Shown here: one piece after another, positions 17,792 through 26,437 of the stretch
Layout: the number at the start of each line of letters is the position of its first letter
Numbering within the stretch: the stretch's first letter is position 1
NCBI RefSeq assembly: GCF_001417735.1
Contig: NZ_BBUZ01000030.1
Coordinates: 1-64,000 of the forward strand
Length of the DNA stretch: 64,000 bases
Direction: 5' to 3'
From: Streptomyces sp. NBRC 110028
Lineage (GTDB): Bacteria > Actinomycetota > Actinomycetes > Streptomycetales > Streptomycetaceae
Position numbers and translations under genes: made by a program
The notes under the pieces: generated by a model
The model's database searches: none
Told to the model about the DNA's origin: nothing
Seen by the model: the letters and a program-made list of their open reading frames with translations, nothing else

Positions 17792-18051
17792 CCGCGCTTG
17801 CGCGCTTTCTTAGCCGCCCGCGCGTACCCCGCTACGGGCCGATGTGCATCATCGACGCCCGGAACAGCGGTCCCGCGACAGCGCCGTTGAGCGCGCGGCC
17901 GCCGGACCGCCCCGCAGCGGCCCGCCGGCCGACGGCCTCGGCGGCGTACCGCACTCGCTGTACGGCGCGTGGCCGGATACTCCTTGAGAAGCAGGACGGA
18001 ATCCGTCTGATGTCAGCTCCGACGTCGGCATCTCATGCCTAGGGTTCTGTC
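17792..18051. other. Intergenic region
   Basis: 260 bases between two plus-strand genes. No ORF with a ribosome site and no strong hairpin seen. It should contain the promoter of the hydrolase-ABC operon. Confidence 0.4.
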
Positions 18052-20847
18052 ATGGATCTTCGAAAGACCCTGCGCGGTCGGCGGCTGCTCGCGACGGCGG
18101 CCGCCGTCGCCGTCCTCGCGGGCACGGGCACCTGGGCCGCCGTAGCCGCCGACGACCCGCCCGCCGTGCACCGTGAGGACCGGGTGCTGGACATGCCGGG
18201 GACGCGCCTCGACACCTCGTACTTCACCGCGGGCCGGGGCCGCCGCCCCGCGGTGCTGCTCGCCCATGGCTTCGGGGGCAGCAAGGAGGACGTCCGGCCA
18301 CAGGCCGAGGGCCTGGCCCGGGACGGTTACGCCGTGCTGACCTGGTCGGCCCGTGGCTTCGGCAGGTCGACAGGCAAGATCGGGATCAATGACCCGGACC
18401 ATGAGGTGGCCGACGCCCGGCGGCTGATCGACTGGCTGGCGAAGCGGCCCGAGGTGCGGCTCGACGCCCGGGGCGATCCTCGCGTGGGCGTCGCCGGTGC
18501 CTCGTACGGCGGCGCGCTGGCGCTGCTCGCCGCGGGGTACGACCGGCGGGTCGACGCCATCGCGCCCGAGATCACCTACTGGAACCTGGCCGACGCGCTC
18601 TTCCCGAACGGCGTCTTCAAGAAGCTGTGGGCCGGGCTCTTCTTCACCACCGGTTCGGCCGGTCTCTCCGGCGGCGGCCAGGAAGGCCAGGGCTCCCAGG
18701 AGTCCCAGAACGCGCCCGGAGGCGATCAGGGCGGCCAGGGCGGCGAAGGCGGCGAAGGCGGTCAGGGAAGTCAGGGCGGTCAGGCCGCCCCGAGCGCCCC
18801 GAGCGCCCCGGCCACCGCGGACGGGCGGGATCAGGGCTGCGGACGGTTCGAGAAGCAACTGTGCGCGATGTACGAGCGCGTCGCGGTCGCCGGGAAGCCG
18901 GACGAGGCGGCCCGTCGCATGCTGGAGGCCCGCAGCCCGTCCGCCGTGGCCGACCGGATCAAGACCCCGACGCTGATCTTCCAGGGCCAGTCCGACTCCC
19001 TCTTCCCGCTCGGCCAGGCCGATGCGATGGCCAAGGCGATCAAGGCCAACGGCGCCCCGGTCGACGTGGACTGGACGGACGGGGGACACGACGGCGGTGA
19101 CCGCGAGACCGGGCGCGTCCAGGCACGCACCCGGGACTGGTTCGACCGCTACCTCAAGGGCGACCGGGGCACCGACACCGGGCCCGCCTTCCGGGTCACC
19201 CGCGCCGGCGGCGTCGACTCCACCAACGGCGCCCTCCAGATGCGCGGCGCCACCGGCGATCGCTACCCCGGACTGGAGAACGGCCGGCGAACCGTGGCGC
19301 TGCGCGGCCGCGAGCAGTCGTTCGCGAATCCGCCCGGCGGCGGACCGCCGTCGGTCTCCACGGTGCCGGGCATCGCCGCGCTGTCCCAGGCGTCCTCGCT
19401 CGGGATCGGCCTCTCCCTCGACATCCCCGGCCAGTTCGCCCGCTTCGACTCCGCACCGCTCGGGAAACCCCTGCGCATCACCGGGACGCCCGAGGTGAAG
19501 GTCCGCGTCCGGGCGGACACCGACGACGCCGTGCTGTTCGCCAAGGTGTACGACGTCGGGCCGGACGGACAGCAGGTGCTGCCCTCCCAGCTCGTCGCCC
19601 CCGTACGCGTCACCGACGCGAAGAAGGGGAAGACCGTCACGCTCCGGCTGCCCGCCGTCGACCACGAGATCATCGCGGGCCACTCGCTGCGGCTCGTGCT
19701 CGCCTCCACCGACCTCGGCTACGCGTCCCCGGCGCGGCCCGCCACGTACCGCGTCGCACTTGCGGGCGACGGCCTCACCGTGCCCACCGCGCCCGGGGTG
19801 CACACCCAGTCCGCCTCGCTGCCGTGGTGGGTGTGGGGGCTGCCGCTGGGCGGCGCGGTGGTGGCGCTCGCCCTGCTGCTGACCGGCCGTCGGCCGATGG
19901 CCGCGCCACCGTCCGACCCGGCGCTGGCCGACGTACCGCTGCAGATCACCGACCTCAGCAAGCGTTACGCCAAGTCCGCCGACCGGTACGCCGTACGCGA
20001 CCTCTCCTTCCGCGTCGAGAAGGGACAGGTGCTCGGCCTGCTCGGCCCGAACGGCGCCGGAAAGACCACCACGCTGCGCATGCTGATGGGGCTGATCAGC
20101 CCCGACGGCGGGGAGATCCGCGTCTTCGGACAGGCCATCAGGCCCGGCGCGCCCGTCCTGTCCCGGGTGGGTGCCTTCGTCGAGGGCGCGGGCTTCCTGC
20201 CGCATCTGACCGGACGCGCCAACCTGGAGCTGTACTGGCGCGCCACCGGACGGCCCGCCGAGGACGCGCACCTCGACGAGGCGCTGGAGATCGCCGGGCT
20301 CGGCGACGCGCTGGAGCGCGCGGTGCGCACGTACTCCCAGGGCATGCGGCAGCGGCTCGCCATCGCCCAGGCCATGCTGGGCCTGCCGGATCTGCTCATC
20401 CTGGACGAGCCGACCAACGGGCTCGACCCGCCCCAGATCCGTGAGATGCGCGAGGTGATGATCCGGTACGCGGCCGACGGCCGCACGGTGATCGTCTCCA
20501 GCCATCTCCTGGCCGAGGTCGAACAGTCCTGCACTCATCTGGTCGTCATGGACCGTGGCCGGCTGGTGCAGGCGGGCCCGGTCGGGGAGATCACCGGCAC
20601 CGGGGAGAGCCTGCTGGTCGGCCACGAGGGCGAACTGAGCGACGCCCTGGTCGACAAGGTGAGCGCCCTGCCCGGCATCACCTCCGCGGCGCGGACCGAC
20701 GCCGGACTGCTCGTCCTGATCGACGGCGCCACCCCGGCGCGGCTGCTCGCCGAACTGGTGCGGCTGGAGATCCCGGTGACCAGTTTCGGGCCCAACCGGC
20801 GCCTGGAGGACGCGTTCTTGACGCTGATCGAAGGAGGCTCCGCATGA
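18052..20847 (+). CDS. Extracellular S15/CocE-type hydrolase fused through a membrane helix to an ABC-transporter ATPase
   Basis: 931 residues. An N-terminal signal or anchor (about 10-33) leads into an alpha/beta hydrolase with Ser151 (GASYGG), Asp315 (GQSDSLFP) and His346 (DGGHDGG). The cap is interrupted at about 207-254 by a Gly/Gln/Glu-rich low-complexity stretch. A beta-sandwich like the X-Pro-peptidase C-terminal domain follows (about 390-575). A single helix at about 592-611 (WVWGLPLGGAVVALALLL) then leads to a full ABC ATPase with Walker A GPNGAGKTT (665-673), signature YSQGMRQR and Walker B LLILDEP. Topology therefore puts the hydrolase outside and the ATPase inside. The frame is open throughout, so the fusion is not an artefact of a missed stop. 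The stop overlaps the permease start (ATGA). Confidence 0.9.
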   Translation: MDLRKTLRGRRLLATAAAVAVLAGTGTWAAVAADDPPAVHREDRVLDMPGTRLDTSYFTAGRGRRPAVLLAHGFGGSKEDVRPQAEGLARDGYAVLTWSARGFGRSTGKIGINDPDHEVADARRLIDWLAKRPEVRLDARGDPRVGVAGASYGGALALLAAGYDRRVDAIAPEITYWNLADALFPNGVFKKLWAGLFFTTGSAGLSGGGQEGQGSQESQNAPGGDQGGQGGEGGEGGQGSQGGQAAPSAPSAPATADGRDQGCGRFEKQLCAMYERVAVAGKPDEAARRMLEARSPSAVADRIKTPTLIFQGQSDSLFPLGQADAMAKAIKANGAPVDVDWTDGGHDGGDRETGRVQARTRDWFDRYLKGDRGTDTGPAFRVTRAGGVDSTNGALQMRGATGDRYPGLENGRRTVALRGREQSFANPPGGGPPSVSTVPGIAALSQASSLGIGLSLDIPGQFARFDSAPLGKPLRITGTPEVKVRVRADTDDAVLFAKVYDVGPDGQQVLPSQLVAPVRVTDAKKGKTVTLRLPAVDHEIIAGHSLRLVLASTDLGYASPARPATYRVALAGDGLTVPTAPGVHTQSASLPWWVWGLPLGGAVVALALLLTGRRPMAAPPSDPALADVPLQITDLSKRYAKSADRYAVRDLSFRVEKGQVLGLLGPNGAGKTTTLRMLMGLISPDGGEIRVFGQAIRPGAPVLSRVGAFVEGAGFLPHLTGRANLELYWRATGRPAEDAHLDEALEIAGLGDALERAVRTYSQGMRQRLAIAQAMLGLPDLLILDEPTNGLDPPQIREMREVMIRYAADGRTVIVSSHLLAEVEQSCTHLVVMDRGRLVQAGPVGEITGTGESLLVGHEGELSDALVDKVSALPGITSAARTDAGLLVLIDGATPARLLAELVRLEIPVTSFGPNRRLEDAFLTLIEGGSA

Positions 20848-21719
20848 GCGACTCCGTGAGCTCCGCGAGCTCCGCGACGGAGGCGGCGCCCGGCTACCGG
20901 GCGCGCCACACCCTGCCCCTGCGGGTCGAGGCGGTACGGCAGCTGCGCCGCCGCCGCACCCTGGTGATGGGCGTGGTGCTGGCCGCGCTGCCGTTCGTCC
21001 TCGTCGCCGCGTTCGCGATCGGCGGCACTCCCGACGGGCGGGACGACCGCGTGACCCTGATGGAAACCGCCACCTCATCGGGCGCCAACCTCGCGGCCAC
21101 CGCGCTCTTCGTCTCGGCGGCCTTCCTGCTGGTCGTGCCCGTGGCGCTGTTCTGCGGTGACACCGTCGCCTCGGAGGCCAACTGGTCCTCGCTGCGCTAT
21201 CTGCTCGCCGCGCCCGTGCCCCGGGCCCGGCTGCTGGCCGGAAAGCTAGCCGTGGCGCTGGCGTTCAGCGCGGCCGCGATGGTGCTGCTGCCGCTCGTCG
21301 CGCTGCTGGTGGGCACGGTCGCGTACGGCTGGGGGCCGCTGCGCCTGCCCACCGGTGGCGAGCTGGGCGCGGGCGACGCCCTCGCCCGGCTCGCCCTGGT
21401 GGTCGTGTACATCTTCCTGTCCCAACTGGTGACCGCCGCCCTCGCGTTCTGGCTCTCGACCGTGACGGACGCACCGCTGGGCGCGGTGGGCGGTGCGGTC
21501 GGGCTGACCATCGTGGGCAATGTGCTGGACGCCGTCACGGCGCTGGGCTCCTGGCGCGAGTTCCTGCCCGCGCACTGGCAGTTCGCCTGGGCCGACGCGC
21601 TCCAGCCCCACCTGGAGTGGGGTGGAATGCTGAAGGGGACGGCGGTGTCGGTGACGTACGCGCTGGTGCTCGTCGCCCTCGCCTTCCGCGGCTTCGGCCG
21701 CAAGGACGTGGTGTCCTAG
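20844..21719 (+). CDS. ABC-2-type permease, partner of the hydrolase-ATPase fusion
   Basis: 291 residues with six predicted membrane segments (for example PFVLVAAFAIGG and LFVSAAFLLVVPVALFCG), the pattern of ABC-2 exporters of the NatB/DrrB type, including the SEANWSSLRYLLAAPVPRAR loop seen after the first outer segments. It overlaps the upstream gene by four bases, so the two are translated as a unit. It should form the channel driven by the fused ATPase. Substrate unknown; the attached hydrolase suggests a peptide or ester that is processed at the cell surface. Confidence 0.88.
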   Translation: MSDSVSSASSATEAAPGYRARHTLPLRVEAVRQLRRRRTLVMGVVLAALPFVLVAAFAIGGTPDGRDDRVTLMETATSSGANLAATALFVSAAFLLVVPVALFCGDTVASEANWSSLRYLLAAPVPRARLLAGKLAVALAFSAAAMVLLPLVALLVGTVAYGWGPLRLPTGGELGAGDALARLALVVVYIFLSQLVTAALAFWLSTVTDAPLGAVGGAVGLTIVGNVLDAVTALGSWREFLPAHWQFAWADALQPHLEWGGMLKGTAVSVTYALVLVALAFRGFGRKDVVS

Positions 21720-21752
21720 CGGCCGAAACCGGGGGGCAGTGGCCCTTGAGAG

Positions 21753-22928
21753 TCAGTAGTCCTTGAGGGCCAGCGAGTCGACCCGATGGTAGAAGTCCTC
21801 CGTGTACTCGTCCTGACCCGGTTCGGTCCCGTCCCCCGCGATCTCGGCTGCCATCCGCTCCTGGTTGACCAGGGCGATCTCCTGGTTGGCGGTCACGAAG
21901 TCGCGCAGCTCGCGCTCGTAGGCGGTGAAGGCCGTGGTGTGGTCACCACCCGCGGCCTTCAGCTCACCCGCCAGGACGTACGCGCCGACCAGGGCCATGG
22001 AGGTGCCCTGGCCGGAGGCGGGCGAACCGCAGTAGCCCGCGTCGCCGAGCAGCGCCACCCGGTCGCGGGACCAGGTGTCCATATGGATCTGGGCCACCGC
22101 GTCGAAGTGGAAGTCGGGCGCGCCCCACATGTACTCCAGCAGCCGGGGCATCTCCCATCGCGCACCCGCGTACCGCTCGGCCACCAGCCGCTTGTGCTCC
22201 GAGGGGGTCCGGTCGCCGAGGACTTGGGCGGGCGGCTCGTCCGAGCCGAACCCGACGTAGACCCGGGCCTCGGTGTTGTCGCGGACGCTCATCACCATCC
22301 CGCCCCACGCGCCGCCCGTCATCGGGTAGACGACCTGCCAGCGGTCCAGGCCCAGATAGTTCGGCACGGTCCACACCGCCAGATAACTCCCCAGCGGACG
22401 AAGGAAGTTCTCCTCGGGGCCGAATACCAGCCCTCGGGTGCTCGAATGCACTCCGTCGGCGGCCACCACCAGATCGAAGGTGCGCGACGTACCGCTGCGG
22501 AAGGTGATGGCCACGGAATCAGGGCCCTGGACGAGTGCGGCGATCGAGTCGTCGAAGAGATATTCGATGTTCTTTCCGCCGGCATCCACGAGGATCGTCG
22601 CCAGATCGTCGCGGAGAATCTCGACGTCGGGGCGGTCGAGCTGCCCGCCGCTCGCCGTCCGTTCGGTAGTGCTGAACACTTCCTTTCCGTTGTCGTCGAC
22701 CGTCGACATCCCTCGCAGGCCGGTGCTGTGAGCGCGGATCTCCGCCAGGACTCCCATGCGCTCGCACACCTCCAGCGCCGAGCCCCGGACGTCGATGGCC
22801 TGCCCACCGGGCCGCAGCCGGGCGGCCCGCTCCACCACGGTGACCTGGCATCCGTACCGGTCCAGCCAGTACGCCAGGGCCGGTCCCCCGATACTGGCGC
22901 CGGAAATCAGGACTCTCATATTCCGCAT
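21753..22928 (-). CDS. FAD-dependent aromatic-type monooxygenase
   Basis: 391 residues. The ADP-binding site is VLISGASIGGPALAYWL with Glu in VVER, followed by the conserved VVAADGVHSSTR (DG motif) and LLGDAGYCGSPASGQGTSMA (GD motif). This is the group A flavoprotein hydroxylase family, which includes phenol-type hydroxylases and TetX-like antibiotic-inactivating enzymes. Substrate cannot be read. ATG 22928 is preferred because AGGGAG lies 7 bases upstream; the frame extends upstream without a good ribosome site. Confidence 0.88.
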   Translation of the reverse strand: MRNMRVLISGASIGGPALAYWLDRYGCQVTVVERAARLRPGGQAIDVRGSALEVCERMGVLAEIRAHSTGLRGMSTVDDNGKEVFSTTERTASGGQLDRPDVEILRDDLATILVDAGGKNIEYLFDDSIAALVQGPDSVAITFRSGTSRTFDLVVAADGVHSSTRGLVFGPEENFLRPLGSYLAVWTVPNYLGLDRWQVVYPMTGGAWGGMVMSVRDNTEARVYVGFGSDEPPAQVLGDRTPSEHKRLVAERYAGARWEMPRLLEYMWGAPDFHFDAVAQIHMDTWSRDRVALLGDAGYCGSPASGQGTSMALVGAYVLAGELKAAGGDHTTAFTAYERELRDFVTANQEIALVNQERMAAEIAGDGTEPGQDEYTEDFYHRVDSLALKDY

Positions 22929-22973
22929 CGTGAACTCCCTTTCGATTCCCCGAATCCGTTCTTTCCAGCAAGA

Positions 22974-23936
22974 GTGAGCGACGCCACCGACACCGCGCCT
23001 ACGCGGCACCGACAGGCCGCCGACAAGGCCCGCACCCGCCGGTGTCCAACACCTACGCGAACGCGCTCGTCTCGCTGGAGGTCATCGACTTCTTCTTCGC
23101 GCTGTCCGTGTATCTGCTGACCCTGTCGTACGCGCGGCCGCGATCGACGGCGGCCCGACGGAACCCGCCAGGGTGTTCTCTTCCGGCGCGCCATCCGCAT
23201 CGTGCCGCTGTACTTCCTGGCCATCTCGTTCGTCTGGGCGACCCGCAATCCGTCGCTGCCCGGAGACTGGCCGGACCTGCTGCGGCATCTCACCTTCACC
23301 CAGGTGCTCGACAAGGAACAGATCTTCTACACCATCGGCCCGACCTGGTCGCTGTCGCGCACTACGGGTTCGAGGTGCCGCACACCGAATGGCCGGTGTA
23401 CTTCGGGCCGCAGGCCCGCTTCGGCGGGTTCGCGGCGGGCATGGGGCTCGCGGTGCTGACCGTCGCCCTCGGGGAGCGCGGGCGGCTCGGTCCGAAGGCC
23501 ACGATCCCGCTGCGGGTGGCGCCGCTGGTGGCGATGTACGCGCTGTCGCCGCTCAGTGCGGATCCCGAGGACTTCGCCACCACTTTCCACCCTCCGCCCT
23601 CCGCTCTGCTGTGGACCGTGCTGCTGTTCGCCACGCTCCATGTGCGGACACAGGGCCGTTTGGAAGCGTGGCTGTCCGCCCGGTGGCTCACCGGGATCGG
23701 ACTGGCCGGCTACAGCCTCTTCGTCTGGCACGAGCCCATCATGCTCGGTCTCTACGAGGCCGGACTGCTGCCGCCCGCGGGCGAGCAGGGGTTCCCGCTC
23801 GCCGTGCTGATCGTGCTGGTGGTGGCCGCGGCGCTGGTGAGCTACTGGGTCATCGAGTACCCGGCGAGCCTGCTCGGGCGGCTGAAGGACGCCAAGGGAC
23901 AGTGGCGGGGCTTTCTATCCGGAAGTGGCGCGCTAG
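22974..23936 (+). pseudogene. Acyltransferase-3 (OafA-like) membrane protein, multiply frameshifted
   Basis: Fragments of one acyltransferase-3 protein appear in different frames. GTG 22974 begins MSDATDTAPTRHRQAADKAR. A different frame then reads EVIDFFFALSVYLLTLSYAR, another gives FRRAIRIVPLYFLAISFVWA to about 23350, and the first frame resumes with VYFGPQARFGGFAAGMGLAV and the terminal helices (GYSLFVWHEPIMLGLYEAG, SYWVIEYPASLLGRL). At least three shifts near 23040, 23150 and 23350 and the loss of the first transmembrane region make it non-functional. Intact relatives transfer acetyl groups to cell-surface or secreted sugars. Confidence 0.75.
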
Positions 23937-24060
23937 CGCCGTGTCACCGTGAATGGCGGTGTGCCACTGGTTGTCCCCGGTGTGCGGCCCTTCGCACACC
24001 GGGGACCTGTGACTATCATCTGGCTTGTTCTTGACGTGATAACGGGGAGACATCATCGAT

Positions 24061-24663
24061 ATGGGCCGACACAGCCGCCCCACCCCTGCCCAGCAGGCCC
24101 GAGCCACATCCCTCAAGGCGGCCGCGGCCCTCGGAGTGGCCGGGACCATAGCCTTCGGCCTGCACTCCTCGGTCGGGGGCGACAAGTCCACCGAGGCCCG
24201 TTCCGACGTCCACGCGTCTCAGGAGCAGATGCCGGACATCGAGCCCACGGCCGATGACAAGCCCACGGGCAGCCAAGTTTCGCCGTCCGAGTCGGCGAAG
24301 CCGCGGCCGCTCGCGGACCAGACGGACCGGGCCGACCGCACGGGCGGTACGGGCGGTACGGGCGGTGGCGGTGTGGAGCCCTCCGCGGCGGCCACCCCGT
24401 CGCACACGCCGAGCGCGACGCCCTCCACGCCCGCGCACACCGATGTGGCCACCACGCCCAACCAGCGTGTCGACCAGACCCCCACCGACGCCCCGTCGCC
24501 CAGCCGGACACCCGGCGGCGACCCGGCCACGCCCGGCACTCCGAGCGGGCAGCCCGGGAACGGCGATGGTCAGGGGAAGGGCGTGGTCGGTGATGTGGTG
24601 GACGGTCTCGGCAACACGCTGGACGGTGTGGTCGGTGGCCTGACCGGCGCACTCGGCGGCTGA
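24061..24663 (+). CDS. Exported low-complexity Pro/Thr/Ser/Gly-rich protein
   Basis: 200 residues of unknown function. A basic start (MGRHSRPTPAQQARATSLK) and a short hydrophobic stretch (AAAALGVAGTIAFGLH, about 20-35) suggest a signal or anchor. The rest is disordered, with a short GGTGGTGGGG run and many PSxTP segments, then a glycine/valine-rich tail (VVGDVVDGLGNTLDGVVGGL) that could form an amphipathic helix. It looks like a cell-wall-spanning protein. GGGGAG lies 11 bases upstream, a rather long spacing. It converges on the GH25 gene. Confidence 0.65.
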   Translation: MGRHSRPTPAQQARATSLKAAAALGVAGTIAFGLHSSVGGDKSTEARSDVHASQEQMPDIEPTADDKPTGSQVSPSESAKPRPLADQTDRADRTGGTGGTGGGGVEPSAAATPSHTPSATPSTPAHTDVATTPNQRVDQTPTDAPSPSRTPGGDPATPGTPSGQPGNGDGQGKGVVGDVVDGLGNTLDGVVGGLTGALGG

Positions 24664-24673
24664 CCGCCCGCCT

Positions 24674-24696
24674 CCCCGCCCCGGATCGGGGCGGGG
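24674..24696. terminator. Bidirectional hairpin terminator
   Basis: Perfect 10-bp GC stem (24674-24683 with 24687-24696) with a 3-base loop in the 40-bp gap between convergent genes. Confidence 0.75.
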
Positions 24697-24703
24697 CGGC
24701 CGG

Positions 24704-25603
24704 TTACCCCTTGGCCAGCGCCTTCAGCGCGGCCAGGCTGCCGTTGAAGCGGTTGTGGTCACCGACCACGGGCCCCGCGGAGGTGTACTGCCAGATGGTG
24801 TGCGTCTTCCACCCCGTCGGCAGCTCCCCCGGTGTGGTGGCATAGCGCGCCACCCACAGCGGGTTCTTCGAGGCGAAGGCGCCACTGTTGCCGGTGCAGG
24901 ACTTCCACCAGCCGGTGGACGTGTAGATCACCGGATCGCGGCCGGTGCCGGACTTCACCCGGTCACTGAAGTCCTTGATCCAGCCGACCATCTGAGTTTT
25001 CGTCTTGCCGTAACAGGGCGCGCCGTACGGGTTGTATTCCATGTCCACCACGGGCGGCAGCGTCTTGCCGTCGTCCGACCAGGCGCCGCCGTTGCGCAGG
25101 AAGAAGTCCGCCTGCTCGGCGCCGCTGGACTTGTTCGGCAGGGCGAAGTGGTAAGCGCCGCGGATCATGCCTTTCTTGAAGGCGCCGTTGTATTGCGAGG
25201 AGAAGGCCGGGTTCGTGTACGTCGTGCTCTCGGTGGCCTTGACGTAGGCGAACCGGACGTGTCTGTTCCAAAGGGATGTCCAGTTGACCGAGCCCTGGTA
25301 GTTGCTGACGTCGACGCCTTCCACTGTCGCGGCGTCGGGGGCGGCCGCCGGGGCCGCCTTCAAGGAGGCCTTCTCGTGCGAGGAGAGGGTCGAGCCCATC
25401 CAGTCGCGCTCGGGGTGCGGGACGGGCGAGGACCGGGCGCGGCTGGGTGCGGAGCCGGTTTCGGGGTCGGTCGTCGACGCCATCGCGGGGACGAGTGTGG
25501 CGAGGACGGTGGCGCCGACCGCGGCCCCCAGACCGCCGACGGCATGCGGCGAGCGCCAGCGCGAGGGGGCCCGGTGACGCCCCTTTCCGGCCTTTAAGGA
25601 CAT
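24704..25603 (-). CDS. Secreted GH25 muramidase (cellosyl-type lysozyme)
   Basis: 299 residues. A signal sequence (about 20-43, ending VPAMAS) and a linker precede the GH25 domain from about residue 94. The catalytic acids are Asp98 (EGVDVSNYQG) and the Asp187/Glu189 pair in VVDMEYNP; KATES and GAYHFALP are further family markers. It cleaves the N-acetylmuramic acid-N-acetylglucosamine bond in peptidoglycan and probably acts in wall turnover or against other bacteria. ATG 25603 has GGAGGA about 5 bases upstream, which decides the start over longer forms. Confidence 0.93.
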   Translation of the reverse strand: MSLKAGKGRHRAPSRWRSPHAVGGLGAAVGATVLATLVPAMASTTDPETGSAPSRARSSPVPHPERDWMGSTLSSHEKASLKAAPAAAPDAATVEGVDVSNYQGSVNWTSLWNRHVRFAYVKATESTTYTNPAFSSQYNGAFKKGMIRGAYHFALPNKSSGAEQADFFLRNGGAWSDDGKTLPPVVDMEYNPYGAPCYGKTKTQMVGWIKDFSDRVKSGTGRDPVIYTSTGWWKSCTGNSGAFASKNPLWVARYATTPGELPTGWKTHTIWQYTSAGPVVGDHNRFNGSLAALKALAKG

Positions 25604-25682
25604 CTGTTCCTCCGGAATGGGTGCTCCGTGGGGAGAGCGGTCCGCACCGAAGGTACGCGCGTAGATGAAACATATGGAAGAG

Positions 25683-25796
25683 ATTTCGGAAATTCCATGG
25701 GGCCGCGCCGCGGTTGCCGTCGCCACTGTCGACGGTATGGCCGGCCATAAAGCGGAAAACCTTGAATTTCCCTGCCGGGTGGGGAATTTCGGAGAT
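25683..25796. repeat. Repeated ATTTCGGARAT motif upstream of the GH25 gene
   Basis: ATTTCGGAAAT at 25683-25693 (palindromic ATTTC-G-GAAAT) recurs as ATTTCGGAGAT at 25786-25796, with a third related GAATTTCCC near 25764. The 194-bp stretch 25604-25797 is less GC-rich than average, has no ORF, and is the GH25 promoter region. Confidence 0.5.
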
Positions 25797-25797
25797 A

Positions 25798-26427
25798 TCA
25801 GCCGTCCGTGGGCGGTGTGGAATACCCCGCGACCAGGGCCCGCGCCGACCGCGTCGCCCGGGCGACGACATCCTCCACCACCTCGTCCGGGTCACCGAAC
25901 ACGCCGTCGAGCAGCAGGGTGGCGTACCCGCGGGACAGCGCATGCAACGCCTCCAGCAGCGCCACCGCCCCTTCCTCCGCCCCGCGCTCCTCCGACACCA
26001 CCTCGAACGCGCTCGGCAGCAGCAGTTCCACGAACTCCCGCTTGGCTGTGAGCACCTCGGGGTGGGCGGTGCGCACACCGGGGGCGTAGAGGAGTTCGTA
26101 GCCGCCCCGGAAGCGGGCGGCCGCGCGCACCATACTGCCCGCCAGGGTGGCCAGCCGCTCCTGCGGCGAGGCGACCGTGGCCACCGCCTCCAGATAGCCG
26201 GCCCGCAGCCGCCGCGAGACCTCCAGCGCGGCGGCCGCCAGCAGCGCGTCGCGGTCGGCGAAGTGGCGGTAGGGCGCGCCGGGGCTGACGCGGGTGCGGC
26301 GCGCGGCCTCCGCGACGGAGAAACCGCGCACCCCGACCTCGTCGACGATCTCCAGCGTCACCCGCACCAGCGCGGCGGCGAGATCGCCGTGGTGGTACGT
26401 GGCGCGCCCCTTGCCGGTGGGTGCCAT
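25798..26427 (-). CDS. TetR-family regulator, last gene of the aldehyde oxidoreductase operon
   Basis: 209 residues. The TetR helix-turn-helix is GFSVAEAARRTRVSPGAPYR followed by HFADRDALLAA (about 40-70); the ligand-binding half has the WHG-like pattern (LHALSRGYATLLLDG). ATG 26427 lies 10 bases after the stop of the molybdenum subunit gene, so it is very probably cotranscribed. The natural target is the palindrome at 30202-30216 in front of the operon, giving autoregulation; this link is inference. The ribosome site (AGGGT) is weak. Confidence 0.88.
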   Translation of the reverse strand: MAPTGKGRATYHHGDLAAALVRVTLEIVDEVGVRGFSVAEAARRTRVSPGAPYRHFADRDALLAAAALEVSRRLRAGYLEAVATVASPQERLATLAGSMVRAAARFRGGYELLYAPGVRTAHPEVLTAKREFVELLLPSAFEVVSEERGAEEGAVALLEALHALSRGYATLLLDGVFGDPDEVVEDVVARATRSARALVAGYSTPPTDG

Positions 26428-26437
26428 CCGGGCGACC

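Noticed and set aside
17792..18051. Short open frames between TerD and the hydrolase fusion
   Set aside because: No ribosome site, no motif, Arg/Ala-rich; typical noise of GC-rich DNA.
18013..21078. 1021-codon minus-strand open frame opposite the hydrolase-ABC fusion
   Set aside because: No recognisable motif, Arg/Gly/Pro-rich composition, and the plus strand has every ABC and hydrolase motif.
25604..25797. Possible c-di-AMP (ydaO-type) riboswitch before the GH25 gene
   Set aside because: This class precedes some actinobacterial wall hydrolases, but I do not see its conserved core sequences here.
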